From NCBI GenBank assembly GCA_007449985.2, contig VIIQ02000119.1, forward strand, positions 28,381 through 92,380: 64,000 nucleotides of DNA. Reading direction: 5' to 3'. Under the pieces are notes generated by a model, which was given only the letters and a program-made list of their open reading frames with translations, was not told the DNA's origin and searched no databases. Positions 32,759 to 45,995 of the stretch are shown here, in pieces. Numbering within the stretch: the first letter of the stretch is position 1; every line of letters starts with the position of its first letter. The translations under genes were made by a program, and so were the position numbers. The DNA comes from Desmodesmus armatus. Its lineage: Eukaryota; Chlorophyta; Chlorophyceae; Sphaeropleales; Scenedesmaceae.

Positions 32759-34252
32759 ATGCAGGCCTTCCGGTGTTCAGCATCTCGTTCCAGCACTTGC
32801 GTTGTCAAGGTGTGTGGGATCGCTGTGGGACATACAACATCAGCTGAGCCCACGAAATGGAAATTTAGGCAGTAATACATGTGCCACCGCCGTGCGGCAG
32901 TATCAGCAGCAGCAGCAGCAGTCAGCCAACGGCACAACTGCTGGGGCCACCCGATTGAGACGTGGGATCAGAACCTATACATCAAGACTTGAAGCTTGGT
33001 TTTTGTTGTTGTGCAGGCAGCAGGAGCCAATGGTGCAACACCAGCAGCTGCTGCACCCCGGCCTGTGAAGGCCAAGCCTGCAGCAGCTCCCGCAGCAGGC
33101 AAGCAGTTCACAAACATCAACAAGTAGGTAGCTCACACCACAAAAAGTAGTGCACAAAGATAGTGCAGCAGCGCCAACTCACAGCAGCGTTGAGCAGGCT
33201 GTTCCAGTAGTGGCAGTCAGCCCAACAGGCACCCGTGTTGCCTGCAGGGTGTCTCGCACCAACAACAGGCACCCGTGTAGGACCTGGTTTGACTGACGCA
33301 TGCCTGACCCGCGCAGGTTTGTCGTCCCTGAGGAGGTGCAGCCCACATTTGTTGCCAGCTGGCGTGAGCGGGAGCAGGACATGCAGCAACACAGCGGCTT
33401 TGTGGACTTCAAGCTGGAGCAGGATGGAGACAAGTTTGTGGTCAGCAGCAGGTGAGATGCCTGAGCAGCCTGGGTTTTTGGACAGCCTATGTCAGGGTGA
33501 TGGTGACATTGTGTGGTAGTCTGCGTTCAGAAGCTGACAGTTAGCAGCTGGTGACGGCACAGTAGTCGCTGGCACCAATAGCCGTTGTAGCAGCTGCCTT
33601 CCCCTACTATCAAGTCTGCACGCACGACCCCCCCCCCCCCCAGCACGGTAGTTTCATCCCAGACACATGCATGGAAGCAGTGACCGCGCCCCTGGTGCTG
33701 AACTGTCTTGCACACGGGCATCTGCTTGTTTGTGTGTCTCACAAATGGCTGTGTCTCCCTTTGCTGCAGCTGGGCGAGCATTCCTGAGTGGGAGGCGTGG
33801 TCTCTGAGCCCTGAGTGCAGGCGGTCACACCTACCGGGGGGGTTGTACCAGTGGGTGCCAGGCAAGGGGGAAGGCTTCCCAGAGGACTTTGTGCCTTTTG
33901 TGGTGAGTGCGCAGGCAGCATGACCCTCCTCTGTGCAGACCTGTTGGGCGGTGCGGCAGCGCTCTCAGTGTCATGACAGCATGTTCGTCAGCTGTCACCC
34001 CTGTGTGCCAGCGTGTGGCGTGTCCTGCACACACGTGCGCAGCCTGTGAACTGCAGTGAACAGCCTCCACAGACCCCTCAAGTACAACCGTGGTTCCGTC
34101 TGATATCATGACTTCAGGTCGCGAGGCCCTGCCAGCCGTCTTGGTGCTGGCATACAGTGCAGTCCAGTGCCGTACTGCACCGACTCATATTCGCTACTGT
34201 CTGTGTGTTGTCCCTGCAGAACTATGATGCGCCGGTAAATGCCAAGTATTGA
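32759..34252 (+). CDS. Antibiotic biosynthesis monooxygenase (ABM) domain protein, probably plastid-targeted
   Basis: Exons: 32759-32809, 33017-33123, 33317-33451, 33770-33902, 34220-34252; 152 aa. Exon 1 (MQAFRCSASRSSTCVVK) and the Ala/Pro/Lys-rich exon 2 resemble a chloroplast transit peptide and linker. The ABM dimeric alpha/beta-barrel follows: FVVPEEVQPTFVASWREREQ, SGFVDFKLEQDGDKFVVSS, WASIPEWEAWSLSPECRRSH. Relatives include IsdG/HmuQ-type haem-degrading enzymes and the Chlamydomonas LFO1 family, but I cannot assign haem as substrate. The last exon is ten codons (NYDAPVNAKY). An ABM fold can also act as a non-catalytic dimerisation domain. Confidence 0.82.
33219..33279 (+). repeat. Short tandem duplication in ABM intron 2
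   Basis: CAACAGGCACCCGTGT occurs twice about 44 bp apart, near a decoy CAG acceptor. It is a small local duplication. Confidence 0.7.
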
Positions 34253-34759
34253 AGTTGTCAGTGTTGAGGCACGTACATTAGCATTTGTTAGCAAACTGGA
34301 CGAGACCGGACCAAGTGCAGCTGCAGGAGCGTGGGAGCTGCTTGGGTGGCACAGTGCAGCAGTAAAGCAGTTGCTGACACTGCGGCAGCTGACATTGCGG
34401 CAGGCACTGCCTCAGGTCGGGCTGCAGGTGACGGGTGCTTGCTGAACGCACCTTGTTGATGATTGACATCGTCAGTTTGAACAGTTGTTTGCACACTATG
34501 ATGCACATTTTGTGCCTGAGTGTGTGAGCATGTAGGCACAGCCCCTGTGTGTTGCAGGTTCTGCTGTTGTGTTTGAAGGTTTATGCCTTAGCGACGCTGG
34601 GCTGCAGTGATAGTATGCCACCAGGATGGTGTGGTTGACGTTGGTTGTTGAATGGTAGCCCAGGTGCACTGCATGCATCCTTGCAGTCCCAGTGGTGCAG
34701 GGACTTCCCATTGAATTGAATTGACAGGTGCTGATTTGGATCAATCAGCTCTTGCATTG
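34253..34759. other. Intergenic: ABM 3' UTR and TULP promoter/5' UTR
   Basis: No gene recognised. An upstream non-coding exon of the Tubby-like gene is possible, since a TGATGCAG acceptor-like site sits at the proposed start. Confidence 0.4.
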
Positions 34760-37700
34760 ATGCAGGGCGACTCGTCGCATACCCCAAACGTGCAAGCCTC
34801 ACCTTCTGACCCTGCTCGTGCACAGATCACCCCTGAGCTGCCTCCACAGCAGGTCAATCGCCAGTCAGGTGCATGCACAACAAAGACGATAAGCTTACGC
34901 CAGCACACGGTCCCCACAACACAGAACTCCATCACTCACTCAAAACCCTGTCATGCCCCAAACCCCACACCTGGTCAGGCAGTCGATGTTCGGTTAGCTC
35001 AATACGAGAAGACGAAACGGTACACTGCTGACACCCGAACCTCAACTGCCGGGGCCTGTTTACTGTGTAGTACTGCTTCATTGACCGCAGCTGCAGACAG
35101 CATCCAGGGCCCACCAGGGGCTCGAAAAGCACACTCGATGGTGCAATCATACAACACGTTGCTGGCAGAGGGATCGATCGGCGCCAGCAATAGGCCTCAG
35201 TCTGCCCACAGCAGGTCCAGGATTAATACAGCTGCAGCGGGGCAGAGCACAGGTGAGGCCAGCTGACCAGGTGACACACTTTGCAGGTCAAACCAGTGTC
35301 AAATCTCACCGTGTTTATGCTGTTGCCCCCTCAGGTGTCAAGGTGTTTGCCAACAGCTTGTACGATGCTGGTGACATCCTGGCTGGACAGCCGGATCCCC
35401 CAGCAGCACCCAAGCTGCCCACACCACAGCCCCCTCCCATGTCACCCCTGTCAGCAGGAGGCAGTCAGAAGTTCCAGCAGCAGCGGGTGATGGCTGCACA
35501 GGTAAGCAGTGTATGCTGGCCAGCTCTTCTGCTGCCATCATGCAGCACTGCTGACTGCAGCTGCCTAGCAGGACACGGTCTGCTGACGATGGACCCTTCA
35601 TGCTGATGCAGAAACGCATGGAGCGTTTGCAGATGGGTGGTCTGGCACAGAGCAACGACAGTGTTGCTGTCGTCAGCATCAACAGCAGCAGGCCAGGCAC
35701 ACCTAAGACTGCCAAGCTGGCTGACACGTTCAGCAGCAGCCCTGCAGCCCTGACTGCTGCCCCTGCGCCACCAGCAACACAACCAGGGACTGGCAGCCGC
35801 TCCTACCGCATGCGGACAGGCAGCAGCACAGCAGCAGGTGCCAGCACAAGCTCAGGGGGTGGCTGTGCAGACCCTTGGCAGGCATCTGGTCAAGTCAGGT
35901 ACGGCACTGCCAGCATTCAGGTGGATCCAGCCTGCAAGGCTAGTTATGTTGGCTTATTGTGCAACTGCTGAAGATTGCTCTGCGCATGCAGCAGGGTAAA
36001 ATTTGTGGGTATTGCAGCAGTGATACAGAGGGAGTACAGGGATGTGGGTGCTGCCGAGTGCTGACGCATGTTGCGCTCCTCCTTCTCTTTTGTGCACCCC
36101 CCTTGTTGTGTGTCCTGCAGCAGCTTTCCACCTGCACAGCAGGCCAGCCAGCATGTAGCCGGGTATGATGAGGATGACGGCCTGGAAGTGATGACACTGG
36201 ACGAGCCAAAGATCAGGCCAGGTATGGTGTGCCTGACTGCCGTGCAGCTTGTGCATCGAATAGCACACAGAACATGGCAGCTGTGAACTGCAGAGCCTTG
36301 AGCGTGAAGGCTTTGAGCAGCTGCTTTGCAGGAAAGGGCTCAGCACAGCTGCTGCGGCCCTGTTGCACCGTCCGACCGACCAGCGGCGCTGCCAGCGATG
36401 CAGCAGATGTCAGGACTGTCGACTAAATCAAATGCTGCAGTGGCTCCTGTGCTTCTGCCGCACGCATCATTGTCAAGCATGCCGTACACCATGCCAGCAC
36501 CGCGTGACAATGGCCGAGTCAGCCACCTGCTGTCCTGTGCAGGCACCGCATCTGCGCAGCAGTCAAGTGGGGGCCAGCACAGCTCATCTGGCCTGAAGCA
36601 GCCACAAGCAGCCGCTGTGGACCTGTCCAACATGGCCCTCTTCCTGCGCAGGCCAGCACCACACGCCTCACAAGGCACGGTGCTGTGCTGCATTGAGCGC
36701 ATCAAGACCAGCATGGGCAAGTCACCCATGTGAGCGAGCCCGCCAGCGCTGACTTAGTGCAGCTGTGCTGGCAGACCATGCACATCCTGCAGCTGCCTCG
36801 GCCAGCTTGCAGTCGTCTTGACAACTGAGATCACATGACAACTGCAGCTCTTCACATGCGCTGTTGAATACACCTGAGTGGTGGACCGTAGCATCAATCC
36901 TAGCTGACTGCAGCATTGCTGGCACATATGACTTGTAACCCTGAGGGTTACCATGACCCTCAACGGGCCGTAGCTTCTAAAACCACGCCCTGTCTTTTTT
37001 TCATATCATCCTGCAGCTACCGCTTCCACCTGGAGATGCCCGGTGGTGGCTACCAGTTCCTGCTGTCAGCGCGCAAGCGGGTCAAAACCACCACCAGCAG
37101 CTACATCATCAGCAACAGCCCGGATGACCTTGCCAGGCACAGCAACAGCTGCATCGCCAAGCTGCGCAGCAACTTTGTGGGGACAGGGTTCAGCATCTTT
37201 CTCACCGGCAGCGGCAACAGCTCCAACAGCAGCAGCAGGCCGACCTCTGGAGCAGCCAGCGGGCAGGAACCCCAGCGCCAGCTGGTGTCAAGCAGCACAG
37301 CAGGCTTCAGCCCGCTGCAGTCAGGGCAGGGCAGCTTGCGCCAGCAACGCAGTAGGGGCAGCAGCAGTGGCGGCAGCAGCGGCCGTACTACTGGGGAGAA
37401 TGTGGCGTGGCAGGCAGCAGGCGGCTCTGGCAGCAAGCAGGAAGTTGGAGGGGTCCTGTATGAGTACAACGTGCTGGGCACGCGCGGCCCCCGCAAGCTG
37501 AGCGTGGCTGTGCCACACATTGACGAGGCAGGCAACGTGCTGTGGGCACCCTCTGGGCCGCAGGACAGCATGGCAGAGCGCCTCAAGTGAGCATTCAGTG
37601 TATCGTGCACGGTTGACATGGCGCACTATGGTGGCATGCTCTGTTGGCGCAGCAGTGTGTATGCAGGAGAGACAGCAGCTTGTGTTCATGCAGCAGTGGG

Positions 37701-38099
37701 GCTGCCCAGGTGGCAGGAGCGGCAGCTTGACCTGCGCATCACATGGACCCGCATGCATGCGTCACAGGCTGCTTTGCAATGATGTGTATGTTGTGCGCTG
37801 CTTGTTCACCGTTCAGGACCGGCGGGTCTGCCACCAACCACCTGGTGGTGTTGAAGAACAAGGAGCCCAAGTGGAACACTGCACTCAACGCATACTGCCT
37901 CAACTTCAACGGGCGCGTGACAGAGGCGAGCGTCAAGAACTTCCAGCTGGTCACGACCAACGACCCGGACACGGTGGTGCTGCAGTTTGGCAAGATCTCG
38001 GACACCTGCTTCACCTGCGACTTCTCCTGGCCGCTGAGCCCTGTGCAGGCCTTCAGCATCTGCCTGTCGTCCTTTGACAACAAGCTGGCGTGCGAGTGA
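34760..38099 (+). CDS. Tubby-like protein (TULP)
   Basis: Exons: 34760-35252, 35335-35501, 35612-35898, 36121-36221, 36321-36729, 37017-37586, 37817-38099; 769 aa. The C-terminal Tubby domain starts at [19 protein letters not shown] and continues [69 protein letters not shown] and the signature ending [13 protein letters not shown]. Tubby domains bind phosphoinositides; in ciliated cells TULPs bring membrane cargo to the IFT machinery. The N-terminal half is Ser/Pro/Ala/Gln-rich disorder with [18 protein letters not shown] and [19 protein letters not shown] as the only ordered-looking segments. A Ser/Gln-rich loop of about 80 residues interrupts the Tubby domain after SIFLTGSG. The exon 5 acceptor is uncertain: 36321 fits the phase, while the stronger site at 36332 does not. 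The first ATG may not be the true start. Confidence 0.9.
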
Positions 38100-39201
38100 T
38101 GGGTGCGAGTGATGGGTCACAGGGGGGGGTGACAGCTGCTAGTTCACCAGGCAGCAGGATGCACCCAACAGCGCCCAGGATGCAGGGGGCGCAGGTTTGG
38201 GGGCGCGGGTGTATTGTGTGTTTGTGGGGACAAGCATACTTGTGTGATGCTGGTCTTTTGTTGATGCAGCGCCAGACTGGAAGGCGCTCTAGAGCCAGGC
38301 GCCGACCAGTTTGACAGGTCATGGTGAGGAAATTACTCTGGTATCATAGCTAGCAATGATGCTCCCCGGACAGAAATGGGACACCAACCCCTCCTGCACA
38401 TTGTGCTTGTAAGCCCTGGACTGAGGTTGCTACATTGTTTGTTTATGAGTGAGATAGCAGATCTGGTCTATGCTTGGCTGACACATTCACGGTTGCCACA
38501 GGTTGCTGCTGTAAGCAGAGGTGGCCCCTGCTTGGTGTCAGAAGAAGTCCTGGGCGACAGCGTTTGATCGGTCGTGACTGGTGGCTGGTGTGGCTCCTGT
38601 CGTTGCTCCTCAGCTGGCCGCTGTACAGCAGCCACTATGTTCTGCATTCCCCCTGACCAACTGTTGCTGCTTGGCAGACTGAGCCTGGTGTGCATCAGTT
38701 CAACAACACCTCCCAGTACAGCTAGATGTGTGCATGTGTGTTGGGGTGGGTGGGTGGGTGCACCCCTCACGTTTGGGAGGGGGGGGGGGGAGACATGTCA
38801 CCTGGGTGGTGCAGGAATGACTTGACCTGTTGGTCTGTTACAGTGCATCGTTCTTAACGATGCAGAATGACCTACGGTGTAAACGCGTCCGGCAACACAT
38901 GCAAGACAAACCGCAGCAGTTGAGTTCAAACTGATTCAAACTTTGCAAGCGCGCCAGTCGCAACAGGCGCTTATCACACGACATTCGTGTCAGTTACCAT
39001 AGATACGTGATCCTTAGCCAGGCGTCGTCCATACACACAGTGCTTCATAGTGCACACTACTGATCAGCTGGGCTGTCTGCCAGACTGCCAGACTGTCTGC
39101 CAGACTCCCTATCTGCATGGCATGCTGACTCCACCTTCCTGAGCTCCATTGGTTTTGGACGTGATACAGTGTAAGGACACGGTCCAGCAGCAGCAGCAAG
39201 G
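38100..39201. other. Intergenic: TULP 3' UTR and ORC1 promoter
   Basis: No gene recognised. It contains a 9-bp-arm hairpin at 38844-38864 (TGCATCGTT / AACGATGCA) and a short AT-richer stretch just before the ORC1 start. Confidence 0.45.
38408..38412 (+). terminator. TGTAA polyadenylation signal candidate (TULP)
   Basis: TGTAA lies about 310 bp after the TULP stop. A second copy is at about 38877. Motif match only. Confidence 0.35.
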
Positions 39202-42200
39202 ATGGACTTTGTACGGCAGCTTGCGGGAACCTTGGCAAGTGTCACTGGACAGCATGGCCTGAAGAGCACTAGTGACCTGCCCTCCCCGCACTCAGATGAC
39301 TTGCAAGACAGCCAAGTCGATCAAGTCACCCACCACAAACGTGAGGAAGCTGCCCTGTCAGTCTGCTGACGCAACCCCCCTGTGGTAAATTCAATCACCC
39401 CGCAGAACGCTGCTGTTGCAGTCACAGCTGTGAACAGTTTCTCCTGCACATGCAGTTGTATGCGAACGTGCAAGGCTCAGGCATGCACAACTGATACCCT
39501 TGTTTGCAAGCTTCACAGCTACAATCAACCTGTATGTCGTGGTGTGTGGTTGCTTGCGCAGGGGTCCTGCCACGGGGGCAGCAACAACAGCAGCCCTCTG
39601 AAGAGATAGCAATAGATCTAGACAGTGAAGACCCTGGACCGGACAGCAACCCGACAACCACACAGCAGCAGATTGCAGCAGCAGCAGCGAGGCTGAGGAA
39701 GCCCCAGCCCTCCACCAGCCCAACCCCTGCTGATGTCATGGTGATTGACGACAGCGAGGAGGGCAGCAGTGGGGAGGGCAGCAGTGAAGAGGACGGCAGC
39801 GAAGATGCAGACGAGATCGAGGATCCTAGCAGCAGCAGTGGCGGCGAAGATGCACCCAGCACGTCAGGTCAGCACCAGCAGCAGCAAACCAGAGTAACCA
39901 GGCGCTCAACCCAGCAACCACCACCGAAACAGCAGCAGCATGTCAGGCAGAGCCAAGCTGGTAGCGCCAGTGGCAGCGAAAGTGACAGTGATGAAAGCAG
40001 CAGTGACAGCGACAGCGACAGCGACGTAAGCAGCAGCGACAGCGACTCAGACAGTAAGCCTGCAGGGCGCACAGGGCGGCGAGCCTCGCAGCCAACACCT
40101 GCAGCAGCAGCAGCAGCCCAAGGCACCAGCAGTCGCAAGAGCAGCAGGACAGCCCAGCCCGTTGCCACACCCGCAGCAGCAGGTGCCAGCAAACGTGCAG
40201 GAGCCCAGTCCAAGGGCAAGGCCTCTACAGCGGCAGGCGCAGCAGCAGGGGCCACTCCACGCAAAGGTGGCCGTCAGCAGCCTGCGGCAGCAGCTGCAAC
40301 GCCCAGCCGACCCGTGCGCAGCTGCACACAAACACCTCAGCGCAGCACGCGGTCAGCAGCAGCAGCAGGTGCGCAGAGCCACCCCAGCCTGGCCACGCCA
40401 CTGGGCAAGCTGTCGCTGGCCGGCTCTCCCAACGCAGCTGGTGCACCTGGCTCAGCAGCTCGTGCCACCCGCAGCAGCAGCCATCCAGCAGCACCTGAGC
40501 CCCGCAAAGCAGCAGCCCCAGCAGCCACACCCAGCAAGCAGCAACGGCAGCAGGGCGCTGCGGCTGCGGCTGCCGCCACGCCTAAGCCCAAGGGCGGGAA
40601 CAGCAAGGGCGGCAGCAGCAAGGTTGTGCCCCTGAAGCAGGTTGTTGTGGAGGATGAGGTGATCCTGCCGGGTGATGACCTGTACCTCATGCTGGACGAC
40701 TACCAGGAGCCTGACTCAGACGAGGAGGAGGAGGAGGACACATGCGAGGTGAGCAGCTTGGCTCGTGCCTTGCCTTCAGCACGCGGCACCTTCTGCTGTA
40801 GTAGAAGTTCTACAACAAGGAATTGGCTGCGGTTTGACTGCAGGAATCATCGCAAACCATTGTGTCATCAAAGGTGCAATATTTTTCAAAGGTGCAATGT
40901 TTTTAAACCACTGTCATGGGACCTGGTGCGCGGCCACGATGTTTGAGAGCGACATTTCTCTTCCCCAATGCCGGCTGATGATCATGCTGTTTTGCGTGCC
41001 CGCAGGTGTGCTCCAGCAGCAGGTGCAGCCGTGCCAATGCCATGCTGGAGTGTGCCTCCTGCCTGCGGGGCTTCCACATGCGCTGCCTGAAGCCAGAACT
41101 CAAGGAGGTCCCAGAGGGAGACTGGCTGTGTCCAGGCTGCAACGCAGGTCAGTTGCTCCGCGCAAGATTGCAGCAGACAGCCTGCAGGCTAACCCACAAG
41201 CCAGGTGCATGTGGTGTGCCAGTGTAGAGCTGTCTGCAGCTGCCTGCAATGCCTCTGACCACCTGGTGTTGCACCGGAGGACGGTAATGGCCCGCACCAA
41301 CTCATACCGCATGGAGCTGGTGCGAGCACTCTTGCGGATGCACACCTTTACAGGTGAACTGTGCGTGTCTCTGTCTGTGTTGCAACATATTGTATCATGT
41401 GCTTCTTGTCTGCGATCACATGTTACAGGCGAACCGCCGGCACCCCCCACTCGCCTAGTCAGCAGCTGGCAGAAGCTGCTGTATGGCAAGGAGGAGGTCG
41501 CCATGGTGCATGTGCTGAGGGTGCAGAGGGGCAAGGGGCCAGAAGGAGAGGAAGAGTAAGCAGCTCCCTTGCTGGCTTGTGCAGTCGTTGTCTGCTTGTT
41601 GGTTGAATGTCGATACCCCACTGCAGGATTGCTGTGAGCATGCAGCAGGGGTGTGCAGGAAGTTTGTCAAGTCTCTTGCTGTGCTGAGCATTTGCTTGCG
41701 CCTGCAGCAGGAGGTGACCGCAGGGCATCGTGTTCAGCAGCACTGTGCGTAGCAACAGCAGTCGTGTCACCCTGCATGCTATGTGCTGTGTGTGCCTGCA
41801 GGGACCAGATGGTGGTGCGCTACTACACCCTGCCCCAGGACACACACCTGGGCCGGCAGCCCCACCATGCTGCAAGGGAGGTCTTCCTGGGCACTCAGGT
41901 GGGCTGACATGCAAGCAATTGAGACGGCATGTCTCTACATGCCTGCCTATCGCACGCTGTGGTCGTGCTGATTGCTGCAGTTGGGGCCTTCCAAGGATGT
42001 CACCACGCTTCGGGCAGCAGCTTCCAAGTCTCAAAGACACCAAGACATGCTTGCTACACATCGCCAGCTCATCCCTTGTTCATGTCCTGTCCTTGTGTTG
42101 ACATATATGCATTGGAGCAACCTTCACCCAAGAAAGTATTGAGCAGTCACATCAGGCCGTGTGTGTGCATGCATGGTTGTGCCCACCATCCTGCAGGACT

Positions 42201-45200
42201 TTGTGGAGCCCACTTGTGCAGTCATGGGCAAGGCATACGTGCACGCCCCCGCTGAGTTTGCGTCCGCGCCTGAGTCTGAGGGCAACGACGTGTTCATGTG
42301 TGACTACGAGTATGACGAGGCCTGGAAGCGCTTCCGCAAACGGCGGTACGACGATGCAGCGGCGGACGATGTGGGCACCAACACGGCCTACCCCCAGACC
42401 CCTGCAGGTGGGCTGCAGGCATACACAAACTGACAGTTTGACACAGGATGTGCGAAGGGATGCGCCTCCCCTGCTGTGTACATAGCTCTGGGTGAGGACC
42501 GCATGTTGCTTGACCAAATGCTGGCCAAGCAGGTGTGTTGTTGCATGTTTCGTTGCATGCTGGTGAGGCTCAAGTCCTTCTCAACCTGTCGCTGCAGGGC
42601 TGCGCTTGACGCCCAGCAAAGGCAAGGGAGCAGCAGCTGCAGCGGCCGGGGGTGGCAGGCGCCTGTTTTCGGACGGCAGCGACAGTGACAGCGGCAGCGA
42701 GTACGGTGGGGGGTCGGATGATGATGCTGACGACAACTACAGACCTGACCCACACCACCTCAGCGGCAGGGGCAAAGGCAGCGTGCTGAGCAAGCGCAAG
42801 AGGCACGGGCAGCTGCCAGGTGCAGCCTCAGACAAGGTGGGCGTGAGCGCAACGTGCATATCGGCCCCGCGCACCTTTGTTTGAAGTCTGATGCTTGCCA
42901 CCTGGTTGCCGCGCTACCGTGGCAATGATGCTGCAGAGCGTGCTGCTTGAGCTATATGAGTAGGCTGTGCCTGTGCACCCCCTGGGACAAGCAAGCCAAC
43001 CTGTTGTGTTTGTGCTGAGTTGTGCTGTGTGTATCCTCTGTGCTGTGTGTTGCAGTTTGTTGGGCTGGGTGCTGCAGACACAGAGCACGGGCGCGGCGAG
43101 CTGAAGGACACCTTTGCCAAGCTGCATGCCGCCCTGAGCCTGGGCTCAGTGCCTGACAGCCTGCCCTGCAGGGAGGAGGAGCGCAAGCGCCTGGGGGGCT
43201 TCCTGGGCCGCGCCTTGCACGAGGGTGAGGTTGTATGCCGAGACATGTGGTCCTGATTCATGCAGACAGGGATCATCCTGAAGCAAGTTCGCTGAAAAGC
43301 TTTGTCGCGTTCGGAGCACTGCAGCAGAATGTGACTGCAGACCTGAGCACAGCTGTAGGACAAATGGCAGGGGGGAAGTCACCAACGGGTCTCAACAGCA
43401 GGATGAATGCGGCAGGCATTTGTCGCAGCTGTGTGCCTGACATGCGTGCCGAATTCACGGTTTTTTTATGCCTTGGTTGTGTGGTTGCCATGATAGAGGT
43501 TCACGTTTGCCACGGCTGTCAGTCAGCTCACGTGGTGTTTGTGTTCCGGCCATGTGTGTGCAGATGGTGGCGTGCTGTACATCTGCGGCGTGCCGGGCAC
43601 GGGTAAGACTGCGCTGGTGATGGAGATGCTGCGCACGCTGCGGCCCCAGGCCCTCAAGGCTGGTGCTCAGGTGGTGGCCATCAACTGCCTGCAGCTGCCA
43701 ACACCCCAGCACGTGTTCAGCAGGCTGTGGGAGAAGCTCAGTGGGCAGCACCTGGGGCCGGCAAGGTGAGGCGGTGGGCAGCGCCAGGCAGCAACATGCA
43801 TGGACATGCATGCAGAAACGGCACTGAGGGGACCGTCAGCAAGCATGCACGCTGGTCTGGCAACCAGACCCGCATCTGCATCTTGATGCTGTTGTTGTGG
43901 GTTTGGTGAGTGGGGCGGGGCATGTTGTGGGAATTCATGTGTGTGTGCGGTCCACTTTGGCTGTTGCGCCAGGCTTGCGTTCATACAACGTGCTTACAAC
44001 CACCTTGCTGCAGGGCCTGTGAAGCGCTCATGCAGAGCTTTGGCATCAGCGGCAGTGGGGCCAGCAGGCGGCGGCACTACAGCACCATCATTGTGCTGGA
44101 CGAGATCGACATGCTCATGACACGCGACCAGGCGGTGAGTGCGTTGTCTGCTGCTGCATGCATGCGTGTGACTGGTGCTCGGCTCAAGCGCTGTCGTGCC
44201 GTGTTGATAGGCCTTTGCATCACAACACAGGTGCATCTTGCCACAGCACAGGCATGTGAGTACGTCGTACCCAGGCTCAAGCGTCACTCTTCTTTGAAAG
44301 CAGTTTTCTTTCAAAGAAAACTGCTCAGCATGTTAACGAAGGCATTGGTGACAACGATAGTAATGACGGTTGTCTCCATCATCCCCTGCTCCACAGGTGC
44401 TGTACCAGATATTCGACTGGCCCAACCAGCCTGGCACCCGTCTGGCAGTCATCGGCATCAGCAACACCCACGACCTGGACCAGCGTGTGCTGCCCCGCAT
44501 TGCCAGCCGCCTGGACCAGGCCAAGCTGGCGTTTGCACCATACAGCCTCAACCAGCTGGAGACGATCGTCAACCAGCGGCTGCAGGAGAGTGGTGTGGCA
44601 GGGGCTGTGCAGGAGATGGCGGTGCGGGTGACCAGCAGGAAGGTGGCAACGGAGACAGGTGAGGATCTTCTTGGAGGCTGCTGGCATGTCATTGGCGCAG
44701 TTTGGATGGCGTGCAGAGTGGCAGGATTGACCGCCTTGTACTGCTCCTTTCAGCAGCCGGGCGGGTCCTTTCAATAGCCCCAGGCGGGCGCGAATGTTAT
44801 CATCGAGTTGACCAGGGCCAACTGCAGCGGGAGATGTTTTGTTTGCACATGTTCAGTGAGTATGTGTGCTCTTCTCTTTCATGCTCAGGTGATGTGCGCC
44901 GTGCTTTGGAGCTGCTGCGGCGCGCTGTGGAGATCGGCAGGGGAGAGCACCTCCGCACCACAGCAGAGGCACGCCACAAGGCCGCAGCTGCAGCCAAGCA
45001 GCCGCACCCGCAGGACAGCGATGTGGTGGTGGAGTGGAGTGAGGGCTCGGGGCCTCTGGTGAGGACGCAGCACGTCACACAGGCCGCGCAGGAGATGTTC
45101 AGCGCCCTGCACCTGCAGCTGCTGCGCAGCCGCAGCCAGTGGGAGAAGGTGCTGCTGGTGGCAGTGGTGGTGGAGGCACGCGCCACTGGCAGGAGCGCTG

Positions 45201-45995
45201 TGGTCATGCAGGTGTGTTCAGTGTGGCAACAGTGTGCGGCAACAGTGTGCGGCAACAGTGCTTGATAGTTATGGAAGTCCCACTCTATTGTCCTCTGTGT
45301 GTTGGTGCAAACTTCACATTGCCGGGCATGAGAAGTGGCTTGCTCATGTTGTCCCAGAATCCTGTCCACAAATATGTCTGTGAAGAGCCTGCTACCTTGC
45401 ATCGCGTCGCATCCGCCAGTCGCATGCAGTAGCCACAAGGCTGCAAGCTGCGCCAGCACAACCCCAGGACCAACACAGACTGCCACCTCAACCCATGGTT
45501 ACGCCTCTTGTGCTGCTATGCTGTACGCAGAGTGTTGTTGAGCGTGCGAGCAGCAGCATCTGCGCCCTGGTGAACCTTGTCCCACCACCCCTGGGTGTGC
45601 TGCAGCACTGCCTGGTGAAGCTGGCGTCTGTGCGGCTGCTGCTGAGTGACGGCTGCCACATAAAGGCACAGGTACAATAGACACTCCTACTCACCACCTG
45701 GTGTACTGACGACATAAGATGCCTGCGCTCCCACTGCGCAGGCCATGCGCTTGTGGAAATACAGCCATGCATGCTTGAGGGCCACAGGCATGAGCACTAG
45801 TGGCCTCACCTCAAGCTGCAGGGGCATTCGTGGGGGCCTGTCTTAAGAAAGTTCAACCCATCCTATGTTGTGCTGGCAGGCATCGTCTGACATTGGGTGT
45901 GGTTGCTGCAGGTGGCGCTCAACGTGGACAAGGACGATGTGGCTGTGGCCATCAAGGAGGATGAGCGGCTCACAGCACTGCACCAGCTGATCTGA
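39202..45995 (+). CDS. ORC1: Origin recognition complex subunit 1 (BAH-PHD-AAA+)
   Basis: Exons: 39202-39340, 39562-40748, 41006-41147, 41240-41353, 41429-41555, 41802-41898, 42197-42407, 42598-42836, 43056-43224, 43564-43765, 44014-44134, 44397-44658, 44889-45211, 45531-45671, 45912-45995; all phases close, 1185 aa. ORC1 is the ATPase of the origin recognition complex that loads MCM2-7. The N-terminal 440 residues are Ser/Ala/Gln-rich disorder with acidic Ser clusters and basic SKR/TP sites. A PHD finger (CSSSRCSRANAMLECASCLR to WLCPGC) follows, as in plant ORC1, then a BAH domain (VHVLRVQRGKG, VRYYTLPQDTHLGR, REVFLGTQ, VFMCDYEYDEAWKRF). The AAA+ core has LPCREEER, Walker A ICGVPGTGKTALV near residue 820, Walker B IIVLDEIDML near 905, sensor 1 GISNTHDLDQRVLPRIASRL and sensor 2 GDVRRALELLRRA. 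The C-terminal winged helix ends at HQLI. The exon 4 acceptor has one alternative at a nearby TAG. Confidence 0.96.
44299..44325. repeat. Perfect 12-bp hairpin in ORC1 intron 11
   Basis: AGCAGTTTTCTT and AAGAAAACTGCT pair around TCA. It lies about 70 bp before the exon 12 acceptor and could influence splicing; no evidence beyond the structure. Confidence 0.75.
45220..45262 (+). repeat. Short tandem repeat just inside ORC1 intron 13
   Basis: About three copies of a 15-bp unit GTGTGCGGCAACA follow the exon 13 donor. Confidence 0.8.

Noticed and set aside
36332..36426. Use of the strong TTTGCAG acceptor for TULP exon 5
   Set aside because: From the preceding exon's phase it reads into a stop at about 36426; the upstream AG at 36320 keeps the frame that leads into the Tubby domain.
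38844..38864. Small 9-bp hairpin as a terminator or RNA gene
   Set aside because: Too short to be significant in 64 kb, and nothing nearby supports a function.
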